Assembly: GCA_963775695.1 (NCBI GenBank)
Contig: CAVZJU010000018.1
Location: 1 to 64,000 of the forward strand
Direction of reading: 5' to 3'
DNA length: 64,000 bases
DNA from: DATBLE01 sp963775695
GTDB taxonomy: Bacteria; Actinomycetota; Thermoleophilia; Gaiellales; Gaiellaceae
The position numbers and the translations under genes were made by a program. Positions 51,155 through 60,167 of the stretch are shown here, one piece after another. The notes below the pieces were generated by a model. That model saw only the letters and a list, made by a program, of their open reading frames with translations. It was not told where the DNA came from and made no database searches. Numbering within the stretch: the stretch's first letter is position 1; every line of letters starts with the position of its first letter.

Positions 51155-52612
51155 CTACATCCCGGCCAGTGCCAGGTACTTCAGCTCGAGCCAGTCCTCG
51201 ATGCCGTACTTCGAGCCCTCGCGCCCCATTCCCGACTCCTTCATGCCGCCGAACGGAGCGACCTCCGTCGAGACGAAGCCGGTGTTGATGCCGAGGATGC
51301 CGTAGTCGAGTGCCTCGGAGACGCGCCAGACGCGGCCGACGTCGCGGCTGTAGAAGTACGCGGCGAGGCCGTAGGGCGTGTCGTTGGCGATCCGCACCGC
51401 CTCCTCCTCGGTCGGGAAGCCGGCGATCGCCGCCACCGGGCCGAACGTCTCCTCGACGCTCATCGCCATCTCGGGCGCCAGCCCTGTGAGCACGGTCGGA
51501 CGGTAGAACGTCTGACCGAGCGCGTGCCGCTCGCCGCCGAGGTGGAGTTCGGCGCCGCGGTCGATCGCGTCGGCGACGTGCCGCTCGACCTTCTCGAGCG
51601 CGGGCAGGTCGATCAGCGGGCCGACCTTCACGTCGCGGTCGGTGCCGGCACCGACCGTTAGCCGCGTGACGCCGTCGACGAGGCGTTCCAGGTACTCGTC
51701 GTAGACGCCATCCTGGACGAGGATCCGGTTGGCGGTGATGCAGGTCTGGCCGGAGTTGCGGTACTTGTTCAGGAGCGTGCCGGCGAGAGCCTCGCCGAGG
51801 TCGGCGTCGTCGAAGACGATGAACGGCGCGTTCCCGCCCAGCTCGAGCGAGATCTTCTTCAGCCCGGCCGCGCACTGGGTCATCAGCAGCTTGCCGACCT
51901 CGTTCGATCCCGTGAAGCCGACCTTGCGGACGAGCGGGCTCGACGTCAGCTCGGCGCCGATCGCCGGCGCGTCCTCGGCGTCGCCGGTCACGACGGAGAA
52001 CACGCCCTGCGGGAGCCCGGCCTCCTCTGCGAGCGCCGCGACGGCGAGTGCAGAGAGGGGCGTCTGTTCCGCCGGCTTCAACACCATCGTGCAACCGGCG
52101 GCCAGCGCAGGCGCCGCCTTGCGAGTCGGCATCGCCGACGGGAAGTTCCACGGCGTGATCCCGGCCGAGACGCCGACCGGCTGCTTCAGGACGACGATTC
52201 GCCGGTCGGGCAGCGGCGACGGGATCGTGTCGCCGTAGACGCGCTTGCCCTCCTCGCCGAACCACTCGAGGAACGACGCGGCGTAGCGGATCTCGGCCTC
52301 GGACTCGGCGAGCGGCTTACCCTGCTCGAGCGTGAGCAGCAGGGCGAGGTCGTCGAGGTGCTCGAGCATCAGGTCGGCCCACCGGCGGAGAATCCGCCCC
52401 CGGTCTGCGGCGGTGCGCGCCCGCCAGCGCGGGAAGGACACCTCGGCCGCCTCGAGCGCGTGCCGGGTCTCGGCCGCACCCATCCGCGGCACCCTCGCGA
52501 GCTCTTCCCCCGTCGCCGGGTTCGTCACCGTGAACGTGTCGCCCGAGTCGGAGTCGACCCAGCGGCCGTTCACGTACGCCTGCTCGCGGAGGAGCGCCGT
52601 CTCGGCGATCAC
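51155..52612 (-). CDS. gabD: Succinate-semialdehyde dehydrogenase-like ALDH
   Basis: 485 residues: AYVNGRWVDSDSGDTFTVTN PATGEELARVPRMG, LEQGKPLAESEAEIRYAASF LEWF, TPWNFPSAMPTRKAAPALAA GCTMVLKPAEQTPLSALAV (NAD site), GFTGSNEVGKLL, LELGGNAPFIVFDDADL (catalytic Glu), NSGQTCITANRILVQDGVYD (catalytic Cys) and EETFGPVAAI. The GQTC-ITANR segment and overall match are typical of GabD. It oxidises succinate semialdehyde to succinate. It is the last gene of a leftward run with gatB. Confidence 0.93.
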   Translation of the reverse strand: MIAETALLREQAYVNGRWVDSDSGDTFTVTNPATGEELARVPRMGAAETRHALEAAEVSFPRWRARTAADRGRILRRWADLMLEHLDDLALLLTLEQGKPLAESEAEIRYAASFLEWFGEEGKRVYGDTIPSPLPDRRIVVLKQPVGVSAGITPWNFPSAMPTRKAAPALAAGCTMVLKPAEQTPLSALAVAALAEEAGLPQGVFSVVTGDAEDAPAIGAELTSSPLVRKVGFTGSNEVGKLLMTQCAAGLKKISLELGGNAPFIVFDDADLGEALAGTLLNKYRNSGQTCITANRILVQDGVYDEYLERLVDGVTRLTVGAGTDRDVKVGPLIDLPALEKVERHVADAIDRGAELHLGGERHALGQTFYRPTVLTGLAPEMAMSVEETFGPVAAIAGFPTEEEAVRIANDTPYGLAAYFYSRDVGRVWRVSEALDYGILGINTGFVSTEVAPFGGMKESGMGREGSKYGIEDWLELKYLALAGM

Positions 52613-52848
52613 GTCCCCTCCAGCCAGTCGCGAATCTCGTGCGGAGTCAGCGTCCGCCGCCCGAGCTCCTCTGCTCGCGGGACGAAGTCGCGGGCGACCC
52701 GAACGACGACGTCCTCGGTGTCGGAAAACGGGCTGAGGATCTTCGTCCCCTTGAGCAGCACCTTGCCTGGGAGCGGCGCGGCGACGGCAGACAGGTGCGC
52801 GGCCGAGTAGCCCTTGGCCTGCAGCGCGTCGTTGGCCTCGTCGATCAC
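52609..52848 (-). CDS. Hypothetical 79-residue protein
   Basis: A small soluble protein (MIDEANDALQAKGYSAAHLS, VVVRVARDFVPRAEELGRRT LTPHEIRDWLEG) overlapping gatB upstream and gabD downstream by 4 nt each (ATGA type), so it is translated within the run. The C-terminal LTPHEIRDWLEG looks like a short helix-turn that could contact a partner. No family assigned. Confidence 0.55.
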   Translation of the reverse strand: MIDEANDALQAKGYSAAHLSAVAAPLPGKVLLKGTKILSPFSDTEDVVVRVARDFVPRAEELGRRTLTPHEIRDWLEGT

Positions 52849-54239
52849 GACGTCAGCTTCTCACGCAAGAGCTCGTTGACGACCTTGGGGTTCGCCTTGC
52901 CGCCGGTCTCCTTCATCACCTGGCCGACGAAGAAGCCGAGCAGGCCGTCCTTGCCCCCGCGGTACGCCTCGACCTGACCCGGATGCGCAGCCAGAACGGC
53001 CGCGACGATCGGCTCGAGCTCGCCGGTATCGGAGACGGCCGTCTGCTCCAGGTAGTCGTCCGCGGCGAACCCGTCCTCGGCGCTCGCCGCGACCGCAGCC
53101 GACAGCGCCTCACGCGTGAGACCCTTCGCCGCCACTGCCACCTTGGCCAGCTCGGCGAGGTTCGCCGCCACCGGGATCGGCTGGTTCATTGCGAAGTTGA
53201 ACGCCTCCCGCTCGGCGACGCCGCCCGCCACCAGACCCCGGTACGCCGGATCGCGGTCGGTGGTGACGAGTGCCCAGGCGTCCTCGACCCCGAGGGCCTC
53301 CGCCCGGTCCCGGATGGCGTCCGCGGGCAACTCCGGAAGCGCGCCGCGCAGCCGTTCGACCAGCGCGGGCTCGGGCTCCACCGGCACGAGGTCGGGCTCC
53401 GGGAAGTAGCGGTAGTCGTCCGCCTCCTCCTTCGAGCGGTGCGGCGTGAGCGCGTCGGTGTTCGGCTCGTAGTCGTAGGTGTGCTGCTCGACCACCCCGC
53501 CCGACTCGTACAGTTCGACCTGCTGCCGGACCGCCGCCACGATCCCACGGCCGATGAACCGGAACGAATTCATGTTCTTCAGCTCCCAGCGCGTGCGCAG
53601 CTCGTCCGAGCCCACGGGGCGCACCGAGACGTTGGCGTCACAGCGCAGCGTCCCCTCCTCCATGCGCGCGTCGGAGATGCCCAGCGCGACGATCGTCTGG
53701 CGCAGGAGCTGGAGGAAGCGTTCGGCCTGTTCAGCCGAGCGGATGTCGGGCTGGGTGACGATCTCGACCAGGGGCGTGCCGCCGCGGTTGAAGTCGATCA
53801 GCGATCGCTCCGCGCCGATCTTTCGCCCCGTGCCGCCGCCGACGTGGACGGTCTTTGCAGCGTCCTCCTCCAGGTGCGCACGGACGAAGCGGATCTCGAA
53901 CGGCTCCGGCCCCGGCACGGCCAGTCGCCCGCCGACGCAGAGCGGCTGGTCGTACTGGGAGATCTGGTAGCCCTTCGGGTTGTCCGGATAGAAGTAGTTC
54001 TTCCGCGCGAAGACCGCCCGCTCGGCGATCTCGGAGCCGAGGGCGAGGCCGAGCTCTATCGTCCATTCGACGGCCCGGCGGTTCGCCACCGGCAATGCCC
54101 CCGGATGTGCGAGGCAGACGGGGCAGGTGTGCGTGTTCGGCTCTGCGCCGAAGCCGGTCTCGCAGCGGCAGAACATCTTCGTCCGCGTCTTCAGGTGGAC
54201 GTGGATCTCCAGGCCGACGACGGCTTCCCACTCGCTCAT
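52845..54239 (-). CDS. gatB: Asp/Glu-tRNA(Asn/Gln) amidotransferase subunit B
   Basis: 464 residues: VVGLEIHVHLKTRTKMFCRC ETGF and NTHTCPVCLAHPGALPVANR (zinc cysteines), RKNYFYPDNPKGYQISQYD, LEEDAAKTVHVG, SLIDFNRGGTPLVEIVTQPD, LRCDANVSVRP, WELKNMNSFRFI, DYRYFPEPDLVPVE and a C-terminal YqeY/tail domain. It transfers ammonia from GatA to misacylated tRNA via a phosphorylated intermediate. ATG chosen at MSEWEAVVG, overlapping the gatA stop (ATGA). Confidence 0.96.
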   Translation of the reverse strand: MSEWEAVVGLEIHVHLKTRTKMFCRCETGFGAEPNTHTCPVCLAHPGALPVANRRAVEWTIELGLALGSEIAERAVFARKNYFYPDNPKGYQISQYDQPLCVGGRLAVPGPEPFEIRFVRAHLEEDAAKTVHVGGGTGRKIGAERSLIDFNRGGTPLVEIVTQPDIRSAEQAERFLQLLRQTIVALGISDARMEEGTLRCDANVSVRPVGSDELRTRWELKNMNSFRFIGRGIVAAVRQQVELYESGGVVEQHTYDYEPNTDALTPHRSKEEADDYRYFPEPDLVPVEPEPALVERLRGALPELPADAIRDRAEALGVEDAWALVTTDRDPAYRGLVAGGVAEREAFNFAMNQPIPVAANLAELAKVAVAAKGLTREALSAAVAASAEDGFAADDYLEQTAVSDTGELEPIVAAVLAAHPGQVEAYRGGKDGLLGFFVGQVMKETGGKANPKVVNELLREKLTS

Positions 54240-55637
54240 CGCAGGCGCTCCGGGACGGAATCGAATTCGAGCCCGCGCTCGAGCGCGTGTCCCGCGCGGA
54301 AGAGCGTGTTCTCGGCCAGCTGCGGCCCGACGAGCTGCAGCCCGACCGGCAGGCCGTCGGACAGGCCGCAGGGGATCGAGAGCCCGGGCAGGCCGGCGAC
54401 GCACGAGGGAATCGTCAGCAGGTCCGAGGCGTACATCGCGAGCGGGTCGTCGGCGCGCTCGCCGACCGGAAACGCGACCGTGGGCGACGTGGCCGACACG
54501 ATCAGGTCGAAGCGCTCGAAGACGGCGGCGTGCTCGCGGATGATCACCGTCCGCACCTGCTGTGCCTTGCCGTAGAAGGCCTCGTAGTAGCCGGCCGAGA
54601 GCGCGTACGTGCCGAGCATGATCCGGCGCTTCGGCTCGTCGCCGAAGCCCTCGTCCCGCGTGCGCTCGTAGACGGTGGTGAGGTCGTCACCACCGGCGCG
54701 GAACCCGTAGCGGACGCCGTCGTAGCGGGCGAGGTTGGACGACGCTTCGGCAGGGGCGATCAGGTAGTAGCAGGGCAGCCCGTACTCGACCGAACGCGGG
54801 AGCGAGCACTCCTCCACCTCGGCGCCGAGCTCCTCGCAGAGCGCGACCGCCCGCGCGACCGCTGCCGCGACACCCGGCTCGATCCCGGCCGCGTCGCGCA
54901 TCTCGACCGGGATGCCCACCCGCAGTCCCTTCAGATCCTCGCCCTCGGGGATCTCGACCGGCGGGACGTCCACGGTCGTCGAGTCGGCCGAGTCGCGACC
55001 GGAGATCACCGAGTAGAGGAACGCGCAGTCGCGCACGGTCTTCGTCACCGGACCGACCTGGTCGAGCGACGAGGCGAAGGCGACGATCCCGCAGCGGCTG
55101 ACCGTCCCGTACGTCGGCCGCAGCCCGACGTTGCCGCAGAGCGCTGCAGGCTGCTTGATCGAACCGCCGGTGTCGGAGCCGAGCGCCCACGGCGCCATTC
55201 CCGCCGCGACCGCGGCGGCCGAGCCGCCCCCGGACCCACCCGGGACGCGCGCGGGGTCCCACGGGATTCCGCGAAGGGCCGTACGCCGAGTTCTCGGTCG
55301 AGGAGCCCATCGCGAACTCGTCGGTGTTGGTCTTCCCCAACAGGGACAGCCCTCTCGCCTTGACCCGAGCGGCCACGGTCGAGTCGTAGACGGGCACGTA
55401 GCCGGCCAGGATCTTCGAGCCGGCCGTGGTTTCGACGCCCTTCGTCCCGATCACGTCCTTGAGCGCGATCGGGATGCCCTCGCCGACCTCGTCGCACAGG
55501 CGCAGGAAGCAGTGGAGCTCGTCGTCGCGCTCGTCGATCGCCGCCCGGTAGGCGTCGAAGAGCTCCTGGCTCGACACCTCGCCCCGCGTCAGCAGGTCGT
55601 TCGCACTCTCGGCGGTCAGCCGCAGGGTGTCGATCAC
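54236..55637 (-). CDS. gatA: Asp/Glu-tRNA(Asn/Gln) amidotransferase subunit A (one frameshift)
   Basis: Amidase-signature enzyme: IPIALKDVIGTKGVETTAGS KIL (catalytic Lys), ENSAYGPSRNP, then after the frame change MAPWALGSDTGGSIKQPAAL CGNVGLRPTYGTVSR (catalytic Ser-cisSer-Lys region), and LSIPCGLSDGLPVGLQLVGP. The expected NPWDPARVPGGSGGGSAAAV is recovered only by removing one base near 55262 (AATCCCGTGGGACCCC on the minus strand). GatA is essential with GatB/GatC, so a sequencing indel is the likeliest explanation. GTG start; 130 nt of apparently non-coding sequence separates it from gatC. Confidence 0.9.
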
Positions 55638-55767
55638 GACCGTGTCCCCCAGCGCCCAGTTTCGAGGTAGGGCCCCCCAGGGAGGAGCGACGCCCCCTTG
55701 CGAACAGCATCGCAGCCGCGAATGCGCCCGACTGTGCCGGAAGCGCGACGAAACGCGCGCAACGTGC

Positions 55768-56049
55768 TCATACCGCGGGCACTCCGAAGAAGCCGTCCTC
55801 GGGATCGGGCGCGTTCGCGAGCGCCTCCTCGCGCGGAAGGCACGGCCGCGGCTCGTCTTCGGCGAGCACGTTGACCAGGTCGAGCGGGTGCGAGGTTGCC
55901 GGGACGCCCTCGAGGTCGAGCTCGGACACCTTGCCGACCGCCTCGAGGATCGCGCTCAGCTGACCGCGGAAGCGCTCGACCTCCTCCTCGCTCAGCGCAA
56001 GCCGGGCGAGCTTCGCGACGTGCAGCACCTCGTCTCTCGTGATCTCCAT
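55768..56049 (-). CDS. gatC: Asp/Glu-tRNA(Asn/Gln) amidotransferase subunit C
   Basis: 93 residues: MEITRDEVLHVAKLARLALS EEEVERFRGQLSAILEAVGK VSELDLEGVPATSHPLDLVN VLAEDEPRPCLPREEAL, the full GatC pattern that wraps GatA and GatB. The ATG at MEITR was preferred over an upstream in-frame ATG, because the family starts here and the upstream part runs into the csp terminator. Confidence 0.95.
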   Translation of the reverse strand: MEITRDEVLHVAKLARLALSEEEVERFRGQLSAILEAVGKVSELDLEGVPATSHPLDLVNVLAEDEPRPCLPREEALANAPDPEDGFFGVPAV

Positions 56050-56063
56050 GGATGCCAAGTCTC

Positions 56064-56093
56064 CCAAAAGAAGGGCCCCCTTTCGGGGGCCCT
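56064..56093 (-). terminator. Intrinsic terminator of the cold-shock gene
   Basis: Minus strand: AGGGCCCCC-GAAA-GGGGGCCCT followed by TCTTTT. Nine-base-pair GC stem with a GNRA-like loop; it separates csp from gatC. Confidence 0.85.
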
Positions 56094-56118
56094 GGCAACA
56101 GGTTCCGAAAGGGAAGCT

Positions 56119-56319
56119 CTAGAGCGGAACGACGTTCGCCGCCTGCAGGCCTTTCTGGCCTTGCACGACCTCGAACTCGACCTTCTGACCCTCGGTCAGC
56201 GTCTTGTACCCGTCGGACTGGATCGCGCTGAAGTGGACGAAGACGTCCTCGCCCTCACTCCGCTCGATGAATCCGTAGCCCTTCTCGTTCGAAAACCACT
56301 TCACGGTGCCCTCTGCCAA
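56119..56319 (-). CDS. Cold-shock-domain protein (CspA family)
   Basis: 66 residues: GTVKWFSNEKGYGFIERSEG (RNP1 KGYGFI), EDVFVHFSAIQSDGYKTLTE (RNP2 VFVHF) and GQKVEFEVVQGQKGLQAANV. A single-strand RNA/DNA-binding OB fold, an RNA chaperone. TTG start with AGGAGGA 7 nt upstream. The leader (56320-56398) is transcribed and T-rich near the ribosome-binding site. Confidence 0.95.
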   Translation of the reverse strand: MAEGTVKWFSNEKGYGFIERSEGEDVFVHFSAIQSDGYKTLTEGQKVEFEVVQGQKGLQAANVVPL

Positions 56320-56398
56320 AACATCCTCCTTCTGTACTGCAAAAACAAACGACGGCCCGGGCACCGAGCCGCCGACCCAGGGTTGAGCGGGCAGAACC

Positions 56399-57259
56399 TT
56401 AGCGTCCGTTCCCGGGGAACGCAAGGCGACCGGCGCGATAGTTCGCAGCCTTGACCGTGTTCCGTAACAGCATCGCGATCGTCATCGGCCCAACCCCGCC
56501 CGGAACCGGGGTCATCAGCCCGGCGACGTCGAACGCGTCGGGATCGACGTCTCCGCGAAGCCCCTCTTCGGTGCGGTTCATGCCGACGTCGATCACCGCG
56601 CCGCCGGGATTGACCATGTCCTTCGAGACCACCCCCGCCTTGCCAACGGCCGCAACCAGCACGTCCGCCTGGGAGACGTGCCAGGAGAGGTCTGCTGTCC
56701 GCGAGTGGCAGATCGTGACCGTCGCGTTGGCCCGCAGCAGGAGCAGGGCGGCCGGCTTGCCGACGATCGTGCTCCGCCCGATCACTACCGCCCGCTTCCC
56801 CTCCAGCGGCACCCCGTACTCCTCCAGCAACGCCATGATCCCGAGCGGCGTCGCCGGCACGAAGGTGGGCTCGTCGAGGTAGAGCTGGCCGGCGCTCGCC
56901 GGGTGGAAGCCGTCGACGTCCTTTCGCGGGGAGACGGCACGCAGTACCCGGCCCTCGTCGATGTGCTCGGGCAGAGGCAGCTGGACGAGGATCCCGTCCA
57001 CCGCGTCGTCGGCGTTCAGCTCGCCGACCAGGGTGAGGAGCGCTTCCTCGGACGTGTCGACCGGAAGATGATGGTCGTGCGGCTCGATCCCGGCCTCGCG
57101 CGCCGCCTCGTGCTTCTTTCCGATGTAGATGTGGGACGCCGGGTCGTCGCCGACCAGCACCGTCGCCAGGCCGGGCCGCCCCAGCGTCGCGACCTCGGCC
57201 GCGACCTCCTGCCGGATCCGCGCCGCCAGCGCCGCGCCGTCCATCTTCGTCGCCGTCAC
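56399..57259 (-). CDS. folD: Methylenetetrahydrofolate dehydrogenase/cyclohydrolase
   Basis: 286 residues: LATVLVGDDPASHIYIGKKH EAAREAGI (catalytic Tyr and Lys), VDGILVQLPLPEHIDEGRVL, KDVDGFHPASAGQLYL, FVPATPLGIMALLEEYGVPL, AVVIGRSTIVGKPAALLLL, CHSRTADL and MTPVPGGVGPMTIAMLLRNT. One-carbon folate metabolism. The GTG at 57259 was chosen over the ATG 15 nt later because TACGCT lies 7 nt upstream (leaderless), and because the family normally has 5-6 residues before the DG motif. Confidence 0.96.
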   Translation of the reverse strand: MTATKMDGAALAARIRQEVAAEVATLGRPGLATVLVGDDPASHIYIGKKHEAAREAGIEPHDHHLPVDTSEEALLTLVGELNADDAVDGILVQLPLPEHIDEGRVLRAVSPRKDVDGFHPASAGQLYLDEPTFVPATPLGIMALLEEYGVPLEGKRAVVIGRSTIVGKPAALLLLRANATVTICHSRTADLSWHVSQADVLVAAVGKAGVVSKDMVNPGGAVIDVGMNRTEEGLRGDVDPDAFDVAGLMTPVPGGVGPMTIAMLLRNTVKAANYRAGRLAFPGNGR

Positions 57260-57266
57260 GGGCGCA

Positions 57267-57276
57267 AGCGTACTTT
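57267..57276. promoter_or_regulatory. Divergent -10 pair between folD and the PASTA gene (AGCGTACTTT)
   Basis: Minus strand TACGCT (57272-57267) serves folD; plus strand TACTTT (57271-57276) lies 16 nt before the PASTA-gene ATG, which also has an AGGGG ribosome-binding site. The boxes share two base pairs. Confidence 0.4.
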
Positions 57277-57292
57277 GCGGAGAACAGGGGAA

Positions 57293-58475
57293 ATGAGGCC
57301 AGCGATGCTCGTTCGCGGGCGAGTCACGGATTCCGACGAGGCCACGCAGGTCATCGACGAGCCGACCGCGCCGCTGCCGCCGGCAACGGCGCCGACGCCG
57401 ACCGGCGTGCCGATCGAGGAGCCACCGCCCGAGCGGGACCTGTGGCCGTGGCTCGTCGTGCTCCTCGTCCTCGTCATCGCGGCACTGGTCGGCGCCTGGC
57501 TGGCCTCCCGGCACAACAGCGGCCGCCCGGCGCGCACGACGGCCGCCACGATCCAGACGATCGCCTCGCCTCCCAGGCCCAGGGCAGCTGCGAAGATCAC
57601 CGTTCCCCGCGTCGCCGGTCTCCAGGCGCCGGCCGCGCTGAGAGCACTACGCCGCTTCGGCCTCACCGGCAAGACCCGCGCCGTGTTCTCGGCGAAGCCG
57701 CCCAACCGCGTGGTCACCGAGTCGCCGCGCGCCGCGGCGAAGGTCGCCCGCGGGGCGACGGTCACACTCGAGGTCTCGAAGGGACGGAAGCCGATCGCGA
57801 TTCCGGACGTCACGGGTCAGCAGGTGGCGGCGGCGCTGGCCACGCTCGGCGCGCAAGGCCTGCGCGCGAACGTGATCCGGGTGCCGAGCGACCAGCCGGC
57901 CGGGCAGGTGGTCGCGCAGCACCCGAGGGCAGGCGCGGCCGCTCCTCCGGGCTCGTCGGTGCGGCTGAATGTCGCAGCCGGGTCTCGGCGACGAGTTCCG
58001 CCATTCCGGTTTCGCCTCCGCCCGCCACGCCGCGGTCACCGTCCCGGACGTTCGCGGGGAGAGGGCCAGCGACGCACGGAAGCAACTGCGCGAGGCCGGG
58101 CTCGTCCTGGAGATCAGGAAGGTTCCGAGCTCGCTTCCGAAGAACAGCGTCGTGGCCCAGTCACCACCCCCCGACACGGCGGCGAAGCAGGGAGACCACC
58201 TGTTGGTGACCGTGTCGAGAGGCCGGGCCAAAGGAGAGAAGGACGCCGGCGCGGTCCACCGCGCCGAGGCGACGTCCATCCCGGATGTGACCGGGGAGGA
58301 CGAGGCGACGGCGGCACAGGATCTGGAGGCGGCCGGCTTCGAGGTGCGGGCCGTCGACCAGGAGACGACCGACGAGTCCGAGGACGGACTCGTGGTCGGG
58401 CAGGACCCCGCCGCGGACCGAGAGGCCCCGGCGGGGTCGAGAGTGACCATCTACGTCGGCCGCTTCGGCGGCTGA
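57293..58475 (+). CDS. Membrane-anchored four-PASTA protein without kinase (one frameshift)
   Basis: A cytoplasmic N-terminus, one TM helix (LWPWLVVLLVLVIAALVGAW), then PASTA repeats: ITVPRVAGLQAPAALRALRR, IAIPDVTGQQVAAALATLGA, VTVPDVRGERASDARKQLRE and TSIPDVTGEDEATAAQDLEA. Repeats 1-2 and 3-4 are in different frames; a single indel between about 57975 and 58040 would join them (VRLNVAAG...AVTVPDVRG). No kinase domain precedes the TM, unlike PknB. It probably binds muropeptides or cell-wall precursors outside the membrane. It is divergent from folD. Confidence 0.8.
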
Positions 58476-58487
58476 GAGGGGAGAGAC

Positions 58488-58760
58488 ATGGGAATCGGAG
58501 TCAGCCTGGTCCTGATCGCCGTCGGGGCGATCCTGACCTGGGCCGTGGAGACGAGCGTCTCGGGCCTCGACGTCAACGCCGTGGGCGTGATCCTGATGAT
58601 CGTCGGCCTGGTCGGGCTCGTGCTCTCGCTGGTCTTCTGGTCGACCTGGTGGGGCCCGGGGTACTTCCGGCGCACGGTGGTGTCCGGCCCGGAACGCCGG
58701 CGGCGGCGCGTCGTCGTCGAGCAGGATCCCGCCGACGAGATCATCGAGGAGCGGTACTAG
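58488..58760 (+). CDS. DUF6458-like small membrane protein
   Basis: 90 residues: two TM helices (GVSLVLIAVGAILTWAVETS; GVILMIVGLVGLVLSLVFWS) joined by VSGLDVNAVG, then a charged tail with an arginine cluster and acidic end. The GIGVSLxLIAVGAILTWAV...DVNxVGVILMIVG pattern is characteristic of an actinobacterial family of unknown function. GAGAGGGGAGAG ribosome-binding site; follows the PASTA gene by 12 nt. Confidence 0.85.
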   Translation: MGIGVSLVLIAVGAILTWAVETSVSGLDVNAVGVILMIVGLVGLVLSLVFWSTWWGPGYFRRTVVSGPERRRRRVVVEQDPADEIIEERY

Positions 58761-58810
58761 CGGCGAACTGCGGCGCGGCGCGCCACCGGTGACAGGTTTA
58801 CACTGGTGTC

Positions 58811-59332
58811 GTGCCGCGCTACGACCTTCCGAACCATGCGCCGGAGCCGCTCCGCCTCGTCCAGCGGCTGGTGAACACGGTCGACTTCGAGCGCGACCGC
58901 GACTGGCTGGCCGACTTGCTCTCGGAGGAGGGCGCGCAGGCGACGCAGGCCGAGCTCGACCGTGCCCGCGAGGTTCGCGAGGCGATTCGCGAGCTGCTGT
59001 ACGCCAACAACCGGCAGGCGACGGAGGGCGATCCCTACGGGGTGCTGCGCCGAGCCGCCGACCGCGCGGGCTTCACGCTCGACCTCGAGGTCCCCGCGCT
59101 GGTGCCGTCGGCAGGCGGCGTCGACGGCCTGCTCGGCCGTGTGCTCGCGATCGCCTACGGTGCGATGGTCGACGGCTCGTGGGGCCGCCTGAAAGCGTGT
59201 CGCAACCACGGCTGCCGCTGGGCCTTCTACGACTACTCGCGAAACCGCTCGGCCAGCTGGTGCTCGATGCAGCTGTGCGGCAACCGCACGAAGACCCGCG
59301 CGTACCGGCGCCGGCACGGCACCGCCGCGTAG
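58811..59332 (+). CDS. CGNR zinc-finger (ABATE-domain) protein
   Basis: 173 residues: an N-terminal ABATE-like stress-response domain (LRLVQRLVNTVDFERDRDWL, REAIRELLYANNRQA) and a C-terminal zinc finger CRNHGCRWAFYDYSRNRSAS WCSMQLCGNRTKTRAYRRR with the CGNR motif. It is a likely transcription regulator. The GTG is preceded by TACACT and a 6-nt gap (leaderless). Confidence 0.92.
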   Translation: MPRYDLPNHAPEPLRLVQRLVNTVDFERDRDWLADLLSEEGAQATQAELDRAREVREAIRELLYANNRQATEGDPYGVLRRAADRAGFTLDLEVPALVPSAGGVDGLLGRVLAIAYGAMVDGSWGRLKACRNHGCRWAFYDYSRNRSASWCSMQLCGNRTKTRAYRRRHGTAA

Positions 59333-59404
59333 CAGGTTGACGCCGCCGCAACCGACCTGGCGGGCGCGGCTCACCACGGCCCGGTCCCCGCTCGAAGTCG
59401 TCAT

Positions 59405-59425
59405 GGCTCCCGCAGAGCGGGAGCC
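59405..59425. terminator. Strong hairpin downstream of tRNA-Cys
   Basis: GGCTCCCGC-AGA-GCGGGAGCC, nine paired bases, about 20 nt beyond the tRNA 3' end and also downstream of the CGNR gene on the other strand. No T tract; it may act as a bidirectional terminator or RNA-end stabiliser. Confidence 0.45.
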
Positions 59426-59442
59426 GGATTTCGAGCGGCCAA

Positions 59443-59513
59443 AGGCGCCTGGCGGATTCGAACCGCCGTACGAGGCTTTGCAGGCCTCTGCCTAACCACT
59501 CGGCCAAGGCGCC
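59443..59513 (-). tRNA. tRNA-Cys (anticodon GCA)
   Basis: 71-nt cloverleaf: acceptor GGCGCCT/AGGCGCC plus U discriminator, anticodon loop CTGCAAA, and T-loop GGTTCGAATCC. CCA is not encoded. TACCAT on the minus strand (59529-59524) is a possible -10, 10 nt upstream. Confidence 0.97.
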
Positions 59514-59556
59514 CGGCCCGCGCATGGTATCCGCCGTCCCGGGAACACCCTCGACG

Positions 59557-60167
59557 ATGACGGCCGCCGAGTACGTCCCCGAGCGCCCGAGCCTCCCGAC
59601 CCTCCGCAAGGCGGTCCAGGGCTGCCGCGGCTGCCCCCTCTACGCCAACGCCACCCGGGCGGTCTTCGGTGAGGGCGCCACCCACGCCGAGCTGATCCTG
59701 GTCGGAGAGCAGCCGGGCGACAAGGAGGATCTCGCGGGCCGACCGTTCGTCGGCCCAGCGGGACGGCTACTCGACGAGGCGCTCGCCGAGGCGGGGATCG
59801 ACCGCTCGCGCGCCTACGTCACCAACGCGGTCAAGCACTTCAAGTGGCAGGGACGGGCAAGCGGCGAATCCACCAGAAGCCGACCTGGTCGGAGTCGGTC
59901 GCCTGCCGGCCCTGGCTGGAGGCGGAACTGGCCGCCGTCCGGCCCCGAGTGGTCGTCGCGCTCGGGGCGACCGCGGCGCAGTCGCTTCTCGGCCGGGACT
60001 TCCGCGTGACCAGGCAGCGCGGCGAGCCGGTCGACTCTTCGCTCGCCGAGCACGTCGTCGCCTCGGCTCACCCCTCGTCGATCCTCCGCCAGCGCGACGA
60101 GGAGGCGCGCCGCGCGGCGCTGGGCGCGTTCGTGGGCGACTTGCGCATCGTCGCGCAGCCCCTCTAG
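59557..60167 (+). CDS. Uracil-DNA glycosylase, family 4-like (one frameshift)
   Basis: LRKAVQGCRGCPLYANATRA (Fe-S cysteines CxxC), ILVGEQPGDKEDLAGRPFVG PAGRLLDEAL (motif A GEQPG), YVTNAVKHFKW; then in another frame GKRRIHQKPTWSESVACRPW LEAEL (further Cys), VVVALGATAAQSLLG and ASAHPSSILRQRDEE (motif B HPS). Restoring one base near 59855 (GGGACGGGCAAG) joins both halves. This is a base-excision repair enzyme. ATG 59557 chosen; an upstream in-frame ATG (59524) coincides with the tRNA-Cys -10. Confidence 0.88.
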
